Assembly: GCA_021604925.1 (NCBI GenBank)
Contig: BQJX01000099.1
Span: 1-8,057, forward strand
Length of the DNA stretch: 8,057 bases
Source of the DNA: Gemmatimonadota bacterium
GTDB lineage: Bacteria; ARS69
Reading direction: 5' to 3'
The notes under the pieces were generated by a model. The model was not told where the DNA came from and made no database searches. It worked only from the letters and a program-made list of their open reading frames with translations. The position numbers were made by a program, and so were the translations under genes. Each line of letters begins with the position of its first letter. Position 1 is the stretch's first letter. This document shows, piece after piece, positions 1 to 7,089 of this stretch.

Positions 1-1424
1 TCCACTTCCCGGCCCAGCGCGTACCGAATCGTGGTGGCCGGACGGAACGGGTTGGGGTGGTTCGGAAGCAGTTCCAGGATGCGCGGGCCCGTGGCCAGGG
101 ATCCCACCGACACCGCGTCGAAATCGAACGGCGCCGACACGGCCTTCCCGGCGTGGAGCAGCAGTCCATTCTCCGCGATCGTGGCCACCGCGGCCTTCAC
201 GACGTTCGTGAGGAACGGAATATCCAGCGTGCCGATCAGATCCGTGGATTGGTGGTAGTTCGGGTTGCGGTTGTTCCCGCCGTCGTTGATGAACAGCGCC
301 GGAATGCCGACGTCCCAGAACCGGAAGTGGTCGCTGCGTCGAAACGCGGGATCGTTCGGGTCCACGGTCGCCGGGAGCACCGTGAGCCCGGGTACATACT
401 GGCTCGCCGCCGACGTGAAGTCGTTCCGGAACATCGTCGAGTTGGGGTCGGCCACGTTGTAGATGGCCGTACCGTTTCCCGTGATCACGTCACATCCCGG
501 AGTGGTGCAGGTGTAGCCGATCATCTCGAAGTTGATGACACCGCGCGTGACCTGCCAGGACGGAAGCCCGGTCAGCACGTACTCGCGGCTGCCGATGATG
601 CCCACCTCCTCCAGGTCGAACCCGATGAACGACACCGAGCGCCGCATGGCGTACTGCGACAGCACGCGCATCGCTTCCAGAACGCCGGCCACCGCGGACC
701 CGTTGTCGTCCGCCCCCGGAGTGGTGGTCACCGTGTCGAAGTGCCCGTCCACGATGTAGGTCTGGTCGTCGCGCAGCAGGCCCGGATGCCGGCCGATCAC
801 GTTCTCCGCGTTCCACGCGCCAAATGTGAACGGGTGGCGCGTCACCTGGAGCCCCTTCGCCAGGAACTCCCCTTCGATGTAGTCCTTGGTGGCGGCCATG
901 TGAAGCGGCGCCGCATCGTAGTGCCGCACGCCCTCCAGCGCGGTGAGATCCGCCACGATGCGGGAGCTGTCCACCTGGTCCACAATCGTCTGGATGTCGA
1001 TGGCTGCGCGGTCGCTCGCGATGACCATGGCCACGTACGAGCCCGAGGGCGGCAGCGCGGCGTAGTCCCACACCAGAAGCTTTTGGGTCCCGGGCGCAAT
1101 CGGGAAGCCCACATCGCCGGTCACGGAGTCGCGCGGGTACTGGAACGTGGTCCCGCCGTCCGGGGAGATCCGCAGCCAGATCTCCACGCTGTCGCCCTCG
1201 GCGTCGGCGACGTCGTAGCGGATCTCCACCCATCCGGCTCCCGGATCCAGCGTGGTGGTCACGTTGGACACCACCGGGGCTTGATTCTGGGCGTGTACGG
1301 TCGAGACCGAGACACCCAGGCCGACCATGAGGCCCAGCCGCAGCCAGGGCATCCAGGGCATCCCAAAACTCGGCGACGGGCCGCGGCGGGAGCGATCAGA
1401 CGAGAAGACGGAGAACGGGTTCAT
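1..1424 (-). CDS. Secreted M28-family zinc metallopeptidase with C-terminal sorting motif (partial, 3' end beyond left edge)
   Basis: Seen: 474 codons read without a stop from ATG at 1424 to the left edge, so the C-terminus is missing. Residues 22-45 form a signal peptide (MPWMPWLRLGLMVGLG, cleavage likely after VHA-45). A beta-rich Ig-like module covers about 49-139 and the peptidase domain about 145-420. M28 metal-site residues: H228 (GHFDT), D240 (GADDNGSAVAG), E272-E273 (DLEEVG), E300 (NFEMIGY) and H391 (YHQSTD); SDHFRFWDVGIPALF at 364-378 is also typical. C306 and C311 may form a disulfide. From 450 the motif LLPNHPNPFRPATTIRYAL starts a FlgD-like/type A sorting domain. Family knowledge: M28 enzymes are two-zinc aminopeptidases or carboxypeptidases. 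Inference: an exported or surface-anchored enzyme scavenging peptides; the exact substrate is unknown. GGAGG at 1433-1429 lies only 4 nt before the ATG; Met22 (1361) is an alternative start that leaves a more usual signal peptide. The gene lies 71 nt after the permease gene. Confidence 0.93.
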   Translation of the reverse strand, partial: MNPFSVFSSDRSRRGPSPSFGMPWMPWLRLGLMVGLGVSVSTVHAQNQAPVVSNVTTTLDPGAGWVEIRYDVADAEGDSVEIWLRISPDGGTTFQYPRDSVTGDVGFPIAPGTQKLLVWDYAALPPSGSYVAMVIASDRAAIDIQTIVDQVDSSRIVADLTALEGVRHYDAAPLHMAATKDYIEGEFLAKGLQVTRHPFTFGAWNAENVIGRHPGLLRDDQTYIVDGHFDTVTTTPGADDNGSAVAGVLEAMRVLSQYAMRRSVSFIGFDLEEVGIIGSREYVLTGLPSWQVTRGVINFEMIGYTCTTPGCDVITGNGTAIYNVADPNSTMFRNDFTSAASQYVPGLTVLPATVDPNDPAFRRSDHFRFWDVGIPALFINDGGNNRNPNYHQSTDLIGTLDIPFLTNVVKAAVATIAENGLLLHAGKAVSAPFDFDAVSVGSLATGPRILELLPNHPNPFRPATTIRYALGREV

Positions 1425-1495
1425 GAGACCTCCAGGGTTGCCGGCTCTTCCCTACCTAGCCACCCCGGCGTCCTCCGTGGACAGTCCGCCTCCCG

Positions 1496-4400
1496 CTATC
1501 CGCCGGGTTCCCGGGGCGCCTCCACCGCGAACCACTGGTAGAGCGCCGGCAGCACCAGCAGCGTGAGGAACGTGGAGCTGACCAACCCGCCCACCACCAC
1601 GGTCGCCAACGGCCGCTGAACCTCGCTGCCCACTCCGGTCGCCACCAGCAGCGGAATGAGTCCCAGTGCCGTGGTGATCGCCGTCATCAGGACCGGGCGC
1701 AGCCGCAGGCAGGCCCCCTGAACGGCCGCGCGCTCCGCGGAGAGACCTTCGCGGAGCAGCTGATTCAGATACGTCACCAGGACCATTCCGTTCTCGAGCG
1801 CGATTCCGAACAGCGCAATGAAACCCACGGACGCCGGCACGGACAGGCTCTGGCCAGACACCCACAGCGCCACAACGCCGCCCACGAGCGCCAGCGGAAT
1901 GTTCAGCAGGATCAGGATGGAACTCCGCAGCGACCCGAAGCTGCTGAACAGCAGCAGGAAGATGAGAACGAGCGTGGCCGGTACCACCACCTTGAGCCGA
2001 CGATTCGCCTCCTGTTGCAGTCGGAACTGGCCGCCCCAGGTGGCCAGGTAACCCGGCGGCAGTTCCACCTCTTCCGCGATGCGACGCTGCGCCTCCTCCA
2101 CGAACGTACCGATGTCCCGATCGATCACATTGCACTGGATGGTGATGAAGCGCTGGTTTCCCTCCCGCGTGATCTGCCGCGGCCCGACAATCTCCTCCAC
2201 CCGCGCCAGCTCGTCCAGCGGGACGGAACCGCCGCTGGGAGTGGTGATCAGCAGCTCGCGCACCGCCGCCGCATCCTGCCGCGCCTCCGGCTCGTAGCGA
2301 ACCAGGATCGGGAAGCGACGGACCCCCTCGAAGATCTCGCCGGCGATCTCGCCTCCCACCGCGGCATGCACCACCTCCTGCACGTCGGCCACGTTGAGCC
2401 CGTAGCGCGCGATCGCCTCCCGATCCACGCGAATCACGAGCTGGGGCGTCCCCGTGACCTGATCCACCTGCACGTCGGCCGCGCCGCGGACGGTCCGGAC
2501 CACCGCGGCGATCGCGTCCGCCTGTTCCTTCAGCACCTCCAGGTCCTCGCCGAAGAGCTTCACCGCGAGCTCCGCCCGCACCCCCTCCAGCAACTCATCC
2601 ACGGTCATTTCGATCGGCTGGGTGAGATTCGTGAGCACGCCGGGCACGTCTCCCATCTCCCGGCGGATGGTCTCCTCGATCTCCTCCTGCGGACGATCCA
2701 CCTCCTCGTGCAGGATCACGTACATCTCCGCGCTGTTGATCGGATCGGCGTGGGCGCCCACCTCGCCGCGGCCGATGCGGGTCACCACCTCGCGGATCTC
2801 GTCGATCTTCAGCAGACGCCGCTCCACGATCTGGGTGACGCGCTTGCTCTCCACCAGTGAGATCGACGGCGCCATGGTCAGCCGAACGACGATCGTGCCC
2901 TCGCGGAGCTTGGGAGTGAACTCCGAGCCCAGCCGGGGAAACACGGCCGCGCCGGTGGCGAGCAGGATCAGCGACAGCAGAATCGCCACCGCCCGATGCC
3001 GCACGAAGAACGACACGAGCGGCCGGTACGGCACCAGCAGGGCCCGCACCACGACCGACTCGCGAGGCGCGTCACCCGCCGTCCGACGCGGACGCTTCAT
3101 GAGGATATGGCTGAGCATGGGAGCGAACGCCAGCGCGTACACCAGCGACCCCAGCATGGCCAGCGCCACGGTGTACGCCAGCGGGCGGAACGTCTTGCCC
3201 TCGACCCCCTGCAGCGTGAACAGCGGCAGGAACACCAGCACGATGATCGAGATGGCAAAGACGATCGGACGGCCGACCTCGTGGCAGGCGCGCGCGATCA
3301 CGTCGGAGCGCGGTTCCCCGGGATCCGCCTCGCGCAGGTGGCGGTCCACGTTCTCCACCATCACGATCGTACCGTCCACCATCATGCCGATCGCGATGGC
3401 AAGCCCCCCCAGCGACATGAGGTTCGCGGACATGTCCAGGCGCCCCATGAGCAGGAACGCGAACAGCACCGAGAACGGAATGGCGATCGCGACCACCAGG
3501 CTGGGACGCAGCCCTCCCATGAACGCCAGCAGCACCAGCGCCACCAGCACCACGCCCTGGATCAGCGCCTTCGTTACCGTGGCCACCGCGGCGGTGACCA
3601 GGCTCTTCTGCTCGTAGTAGGGAACGATCCGGACGCCTTCGGGCAGGATGTCGTTGATCTCCTCCAGCTTCTCCTCCACGCTTGCGATCACCGTGGACGA
3701 GTTCGTGCCGAACAGCTTGACCACCATGCCCGACACCACTTCGCCCGTGCCGTTGCGCGTCTGCAGGCCGCGGCGGACGGCCCCGCCGATCTCCACATCG
3801 GCGAGATCCTGGAGGTACACCGGACGCCCGTCGTCCGTCTTGACCACGATCGACTTCAGATCGGCAATCGACGTGGCCAGCCCCACGGATCGCACCACGA
3901 ACTCCTCGGAGTTCTTCTCGAGGAACTGCGCGCCCACGTTCAGGTTGTTGGCGTGGATCCGGTCGATCACCTCGCGAAGCGTCACCCGATAGCGAAGCAG
4001 CTCCTCCGGATGCACGATCACGTGGAACTGCTTCTCGTGTCCGCCGATGCCGAGCACCTCGGTGACCCCGGGGACCGTCTGCAGATGGAATTTGACGATC
4101 CAGTCCTGGATCGAGCGGAGCTCCTCCAGCGAGTAGTTCCCGGTGGTGTCATCCAGGTAGTAGAAGAGCACGAGCCCCATGCCGGTGGCGATCGGCCCCA
4201 TCTCGGGCTCCCCGAACCCCTCCGGGATCTGATCACGCGCTTCCTGCAGACGCTCTCCCACGAGCTGACGCCCGAAGTAGATGTCCATGCTGTCTTCGAA
4301 GTACACGTTCACGACGGACAGGCCGAAGTTCGAGACCGAGCGGATCTTCTCCACGCCCGGAAGCCCGGTCATGGCCGCCTCCACCGGATACGTCACGAAC

Positions 4401-4588
4401 TTCTCGATCTCCTCCGGCGCGAGGCCTTCGGTGACCGTGAACACCTGGACGAGATTGGGGGAGACGTCCGGAAACGCATCCACCGGCAACTGTGTATACG
4501 CCCGGTAGCCCGCCAGCATTACCAGCACGGCCACCACCCCGAACAGGAGTCGGTTCCGGAAGCCCAGGGCGATGATTCGGTCGATCAT
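1496..4588 (-). CDS. czcA: Heavy-metal efflux RND permease, CzcA/CusA family
   Basis: Proton-driven inner-membrane pump of a tripartite metal efflux system. At 1030 aa it is full length for the HME-RND family (about 1040-1070). Seen: TM1 at about 12-30, then the first periplasmic porter domain with QLPVDAFPDVSPNLVQV (33-49). A TM block at about 335-500 contains the TM4 motif AIGMMVDGTIVMVEN (399-413) with D405 and E412 at the positions of the CusA proton-relay residues. The second porter domain (about 550-850) includes QPIEMTVDELLEGVRAEL (657-674). The last TM block includes ALENGMVLVTYL (E932) and RLRPVLMTA (V966). Met residues at 391, 403, 410, 572 and 622 fall at or near CusA methionine positions, but V966 replaces CusA Lys984 as in CzcA. 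Substrate is therefore unresolved (Cu/Ag or divalent Zn/Co/Cd/Ni); the symbol marks the family only. AGGGG lies 7 nt before the ATG, and the start is 13 nt after the adaptor stop, so the two are co-transcribed. Confidence 0.97.
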   Translation of the reverse strand: MIDRIIALGFRNRLLFGVVAVLVMLAGYRAYTQLPVDAFPDVSPNLVQVFTVTEGLAPEEIEKFVTYPVEAAMTGLPGVEKIRSVSNFGLSVVNVYFEDSMDIYFGRQLVGERLQEARDQIPEGFGEPEMGPIATGMGLVLFYYLDDTTGNYSLEELRSIQDWIVKFHLQTVPGVTEVLGIGGHEKQFHVIVHPEELLRYRVTLREVIDRIHANNLNVGAQFLEKNSEEFVVRSVGLATSIADLKSIVVKTDDGRPVYLQDLADVEIGGAVRRGLQTRNGTGEVVSGMVVKLFGTNSSTVIASVEEKLEEINDILPEGVRIVPYYEQKSLVTAAVATVTKALIQGVVLVALVLLAFMGGLRPSLVVAIAIPFSVLFAFLLMGRLDMSANLMSLGGLAIAIGMMVDGTIVMVENVDRHLREADPGEPRSDVIARACHEVGRPIVFAISIIVLVFLPLFTLQGVEGKTFRPLAYTVALAMLGSLVYALAFAPMLSHILMKRPRRTAGDAPRESVVVRALLVPYRPLVSFFVRHRAVAILLSLILLATGAAVFPRLGSEFTPKLREGTIVVRLTMAPSISLVESKRVTQIVERRLLKIDEIREVVTRIGRGEVGAHADPINSAEMYVILHEEVDRPQEEIEETIRREMGDVPGVLTNLTQPIEMTVDELLEGVRAELAVKLFGEDLEVLKEQADAIAAVVRTVRGAADVQVDQVTGTPQLVIRVDREAIARYGLNVADVQEVVHAAVGGEIAGEIFEGVRRFPILVRYEPEARQDAAAVRELLITTPSGGSVPLDELARVEEIVGPRQITREGNQRFITIQCNVIDRDIGTFVEEAQRRIAEEVELPPGYLATWGGQFRLQQEANRRLKVVVPATLVLIFLLLFSSFGSLRSSILILLNIPLALVGGVVALWVSGQSLSVPASVGFIALFGIALENGMVLVTYLNQLLREGLSAERAAVQGACLRLRPVLMTAITTALGLIPLLVATGVGSEVQRPLATVVVGGLVSSTFLTLLVLPALYQWFAVEAPREPGG

Positions 4589-4601
4589 GAAGTCGCCCCT
4601 C

Positions 4602-5615
4602 TCAATGTGCGTGGCCGGCGTGGCCCAGGGAATCCCGACCCAGCTCGGCCTTGATCGTGAAGCCGCCCTGGCTCACGTAGCGCTCTCCCGCCGTCAGTCC
4701 GCTGTCCAGGGCCACGGTGTCCTGGCCCTCCTGCCCTACCTGCACCACTCGCGGCACGAATCCCTCCGCGGTCTCCACGAACACCACGGTCCGGTTCTCG
4801 TACGTGTGCAAGGCGGTTCGGGGGACGGCCACTTCCGCGGTGCTCTTCTCCACGAGCAGGTGCCCCCGCACGAACATGCCCGGACGCCAGCGACCCTCCG
4901 GATTGGGCAGCACCACGCGGGCGGTGGCCGTGCGCGTGGTCTCGTTCACGATCGGTGTGATGTAGCTGATCGTGCCGCGGTCCGGCACGAGTTCGTGCCC
5001 CACGAAGACGCGCACCGGTTGGCCTACGCGAACTCGACGCAGATCCCGCTGATACACGGCGAGGTCCACCCACACGCTGGACAGGTCGGCGATCACGAAG
5101 GTGTCGCGGTCCCGCGAGGCCGCTTCTCCCAACGCAATGTGCTTTTCGATCACGGTGCCGCGGATCAGGGTGCGCACCTCGAAGGGCGCCAGACTCTCAT
5201 CGCTCTCGACAATGGCGAGCACCTGCCCCTTCTCCACCACGTCCCCCACGTGCGCCCGAACCTCGGTCACGATTCCGGCGAACCGGGGAACGATGTGCGC
5301 CAGCCGGTCGGCATTCGCGCGGACTTCCCCGGGCAGCATCAGATACGTTTCGATGGTGTCGGGGCCCGCCGTCGCCACGTGGATCTCGAACTCCGCCAGC
5401 TCCGACGCGGTCAGCGGCACGACTTCGGCGTGATCGTCGTAGTCCGCGTAATCCTCGTGGTCGGCGTGGCTGTCATCGCCGTGGTCGTCGTGGGCTGCGG
5501 CGTCGTCGTGGGTGCTGTGGTCATGGGCGCTGTGGTCGTGATCGTCTTCGGCACGGCTGGGGCTGCTCAGGAGGACGGTCGCCAGTCCGGCCATGAGCGC
5601 AACGAATCGGTTCAT
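4602..5615 (-). CDS. czcB: RND periplasmic adaptor (membrane fusion protein), CzcB/CusB type, with His/Asp-rich N-terminus
   Basis: Links permease and outer-membrane channel in the periplasm. Start chosen at 5615 because GGAGG (5629-5625) lies 9 nt upstream; the frame is open 11 codons further but without a better site. The product is 337 aa, short for the family (CusB about 400, CzcB about 520). Seen: signal peptide 1-22 (MNRFVALMAGLATVLLSSPSRA) without a lipobox. A tail at 23-64 holds 10 His and 15 Asp. Lipoyl half-motifs are at 124-131 (GDVVEKGQ) and 153-164 (GTVIEKHIALGE). The beta-barrel includes FVIADLSSVWVDLAVYQRDL (173-192). A membrane-proximal domain follows, and the C-terminus is GHAGHAH (331-337). 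The half-motifs are separated by only about 20 residues, so the usual alpha-helical hairpin appears absent. Inference: the His/Asp tail binds metal ions for delivery or sensing. The start lies 1 nt past the channel gene's stop (TGACATG), which suggests translational coupling. Confidence 0.94.
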   Translation of the reverse strand: MNRFVALMAGLATVLLSSPSRAEDDHDHSAHDHSTHDDAAAHDDHGDDSHADHEDYADYDDHAEVVPLTASELAEFEIHVATAGPDTIETYLMLPGEVRANADRLAHIVPRFAGIVTEVRAHVGDVVEKGQVLAIVESDESLAPFEVRTLIRGTVIEKHIALGEAASRDRDTFVIADLSSVWVDLAVYQRDLRRVRVGQPVRVFVGHELVPDRGTISYITPIVNETTRTATARVVLPNPEGRWRPGMFVRGHLLVEKSTAEVAVPRTALHTYENRTVVFVETAEGFVPRVVQVGQEGQDTVALDSGLTAGERYVSQGGFTIKAELGRDSLGHAGHAH

Positions 5616-5629
5616 GTCAGCGATCCTCC
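5613..5629 (-). promoter_or_regulatory. Ribosome binding site and stop/start junction between channel and adaptor genes
   Basis: On the minus strand GGAGG (5629-5625) lies inside the last codons of the channel gene. It is followed by the TGA (5619-5617), a single C and the adaptor's ATG (5615-5613). The 9-nt spacing fixes the adaptor start and implies that ribosomes finishing the channel re-initiate on the adaptor, keeping the subunits matched. Confidence 0.75.
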
Positions 5630-6981
5630 GGCTGGAATGCAGGTTCAAAGAGAGGGGCGCCGAGCAGGCGCTCGATCTCGATCACCGCCACGTGGGCCCG
5701 CGCCAGGGCATTCACGTAGCGACCGCGAAGTTCAAAGGCGGAGCGTTGCGCGTCCAGGACGTCCGTCAGGCGAAGCCTTCCGCGCGCGTAGGCTTCCTTG
5801 GACTCGGACAGCATGGCATCCGCCTCGGGCCGAATCCGGTCCTGCAACGCGTGGGCTTCGTCCCGGGCGGCGACCAACTCGGCGTGGGCCGTCGACAGCG
5901 CGAGCCGTACCCGGACCTCCGCCTCGCGACGTTCCTCTCGACCGCGCTCCAGGCGATGCTCCGCCGCCCGGGACGCTCCCGGGGTCTGCTGGAACAGTGG
6001 CAGCGGAATCCCGATGCCGACCAGGAGCGCGGCATCCCCCGTGTCCTGGAAGTGACGGACCCCGCCGCCTATCGTGAGATCCGGGCGACCCTGTGCTCCC
6101 GCGAGATCGCGGACGGCCTGGCGCCGATCCAACTCGGCCGCCCAACGGGCCACCTCCGGGTTCGTCGTGAGGCGGGATTCCAGACTCTCGATCGAGGGAA
6201 GCTCCCCCTGGAGTCCGGTCTCGAGATCCCCCACCGCGCGCGCGAAAGCCGGCGCGACACCACCCCAGCCGGCACTCAGCCGCGCCCGGGCCACGCGAAG
6301 CTCCTGCGCGGCCTGGTCACGATCCACGCGGGCCGTCTCCAGCGAGACGCGAGCCCGGCGCTCCTCCACCGGCGACACACCGCCTGCCTTGACCCGGCGC
6401 GCCACGGATGCCAGAACGTCGTCGGCCACACCCACCAGGGTGTCGGCGACCGCCAGACGTTCCTGGGCCGCGAGCACCTGCACGAACGCGGCGGCGGCCT
6501 CCGAGAGCGCATCCACCCGGCGGATCTCGGAGTCCCACGCGGCGAGGTCGCGTTCGCGGAGGGCCACCTCGCGGCGGCCGGCCCGCTTGCCGCCCAGTTC
6601 GAACACGTGCGAGAGCGCCAACGTCGTCTCCGCGCCGTCCAGCCCGGACAGCGGGCCCGAGCCCGCCACGTTCTCCACCTCCACGGACAGCTCCGGATTC
6701 GATCGCACGCCCGCCTGCAACACTTCGGCCTCGCGTGCCCGCAGTTCCCACGAGTCCGACGCCAACCCCGGATGGTTGTGCAGCACATGGGTGAGCGCGC
6801 CTCTCAGGGTCACGTCTCCCTTCGGCTCCGTCCACGCGGGCGCGGCCTCATCGGGCGACGGCGCCAGGTGCCGACCCAACGCGGGCGCATCCAGGCGGAC
6901 AGGCGGCGGACCCGCGGTGGAACAACCCGCGAGTGCCCAGAGGGCACATGCGGACACCGCGATCACTCGCAATCGGGACAT
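5617..6981 (-). CDS. czcC: TolC-family outer-membrane efflux lipoprotein, CzcC/CusC type
   Basis: Outer-membrane exit duct of the tripartite pump. The start at 6981 was chosen because AGGAG (6993-6989) sits 7 nt upstream; an in-frame GTG at 7008 would place the ribosome site inside the gene. The product is 454 aa, usual for the family. Seen: lipoprotein signal with lipobox LAGC, Cys20 being the lipidated residue, followed by a Pro-rich linker. Two OEP repeats follow, rich in Ala/Arg/Glu helices that build the tunnel. The first repeat contains LALSHVFELGGKRAGRR (121-137) and the second VGIGIPLPLFQQTPG at about 310-325, both typical strand-turn segments of CzcC/CusC proteins. YARGRLRLTDVLDAQRSAF near the C-terminus matches the second helical repeat. 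The gene is the first of the C-B-A set. The distance to the upstream small gene is 108 nt with no clear promoter, so transcription probably comes from the promoter near 7456-7484. Confidence 0.94.
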   Translation of the reverse strand: MSRLRVIAVSACALWALAGCSTAGPPPVRLDAPALGRHLAPSPDEAAPAWTEPKGDVTLRGALTHVLHNHPGLASDSWELRAREAEVLQAGVRSNPELSVEVENVAGSGPLSGLDGAETTLALSHVFELGGKRAGRREVALRERDLAAWDSEIRRVDALSEAAAAFVQVLAAQERLAVADTLVGVADDVLASVARRVKAGGVSPVEERRARVSLETARVDRDQAAQELRVARARLSAGWGGVAPAFARAVGDLETGLQGELPSIESLESRLTTNPEVARWAAELDRRQAVRDLAGAQGRPDLTIGGGVRHFQDTGDAALLVGIGIPLPLFQQTPGASRAAEHRLERGREERREAEVRVRLALSTAHAELVAARDEAHALQDRIRPEADAMLSESKEAYARGRLRLTDVLDAQRSAFELRGRYVNALARAHVAVIEIERLLGAPLFEPAFQPEDR

Positions 6982-6993
6982 ACCCATTCTCCT
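6979..6993 (-). promoter_or_regulatory. Ribosome binding site deciding the channel gene start
   Basis: AGGAG (6993-6989) followed by AATGGGT and ATG (6981-6979). It selects the ATG at 6981 over the in-frame ATG at 6987, which is too close to the site, and over the GTG at 7008, which lies upstream of it. The chosen start gives a compact lipoprotein signal. Confidence 0.7.
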
Positions 6994-7041
6994 GATACGA
7001 AGAATCACCGCGCGCCCTCACCGGACGCAACGCGATGAATG

Positions 7042-7060
7042 CTCCGGGAGGCTCCCGGAG
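7042..7060. repeat. 19-nt GC-rich inverted repeat between the Cys-rich gene and the channel gene
   Basis: CTCCGGGAG-G-CTCCCGGAG, two perfect 9-nt arms around one base. In the minus-strand transcript it can fold as a stem of at least 7 bp with a small loop. It lies 29 nt after the stop of the small gene and about 60 nt before the channel gene's ATG. There is no U-run, so full termination is unlikely. It may set mRNA ends or the ratio of the small protein to the pump, or be an operator. Confidence 0.45.
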
Positions 7061-7089
7061 GCGATCCAAGCAGGAACGCTGGACCGGGT

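Noticed and set aside
490..1233. Second minus-strand open frame (247 codons) within the peptidase gene
   Set aside because: Gly/Arg-rich out-of-frame shadow; the in-frame reading gives the conserved peptidase.
57..1541. Plus-strand open frame (494 codons) opposite the peptidase
   Set aside because: Arg/His/Val-rich shadow; the minus-strand frame shows a signal peptide, all M28 metal ligands and a sorting motif.
1452..2135. Minus-strand open frame (227 codons) overlapping the end of the permease gene
   Set aside because: Low-complexity Gly/Arg/Ala translation, out of frame with the conserved permease C-terminus.
2996..4654. Long plus-strand open frame (552 codons) antisense to the permease
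   Set aside because: Composition dominated by His, Arg, Asp and Gln with no domain or hydrophobic pattern; the opposite strand encodes a clear full-length RND permease. High GC removes stops in the antisense frame.
5424..5549. Repeat array or CRISPR-like pattern in the GTCGTCGTGG-rich stretch
   Set aside because: Irregular codon repetition for His and Asp within the adaptor gene, without conserved repeat units or spacers.
4572..6077. Plus-strand open frame (501 codons) opposite adaptor and channel genes, including a Val-rich repeat
   Set aside because: The Val-rich stretch is the complement of the His/Asp codons of the adaptor tail; no independent evidence for coding.
5593..7038. Plus-strand open frame (481 codons) opposite the channel gene
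   Set aside because: Arg/His/Gly-rich without recognisable motifs, while the minus strand encodes a complete TolC-family lipoprotein with ribosome site and lipobox.
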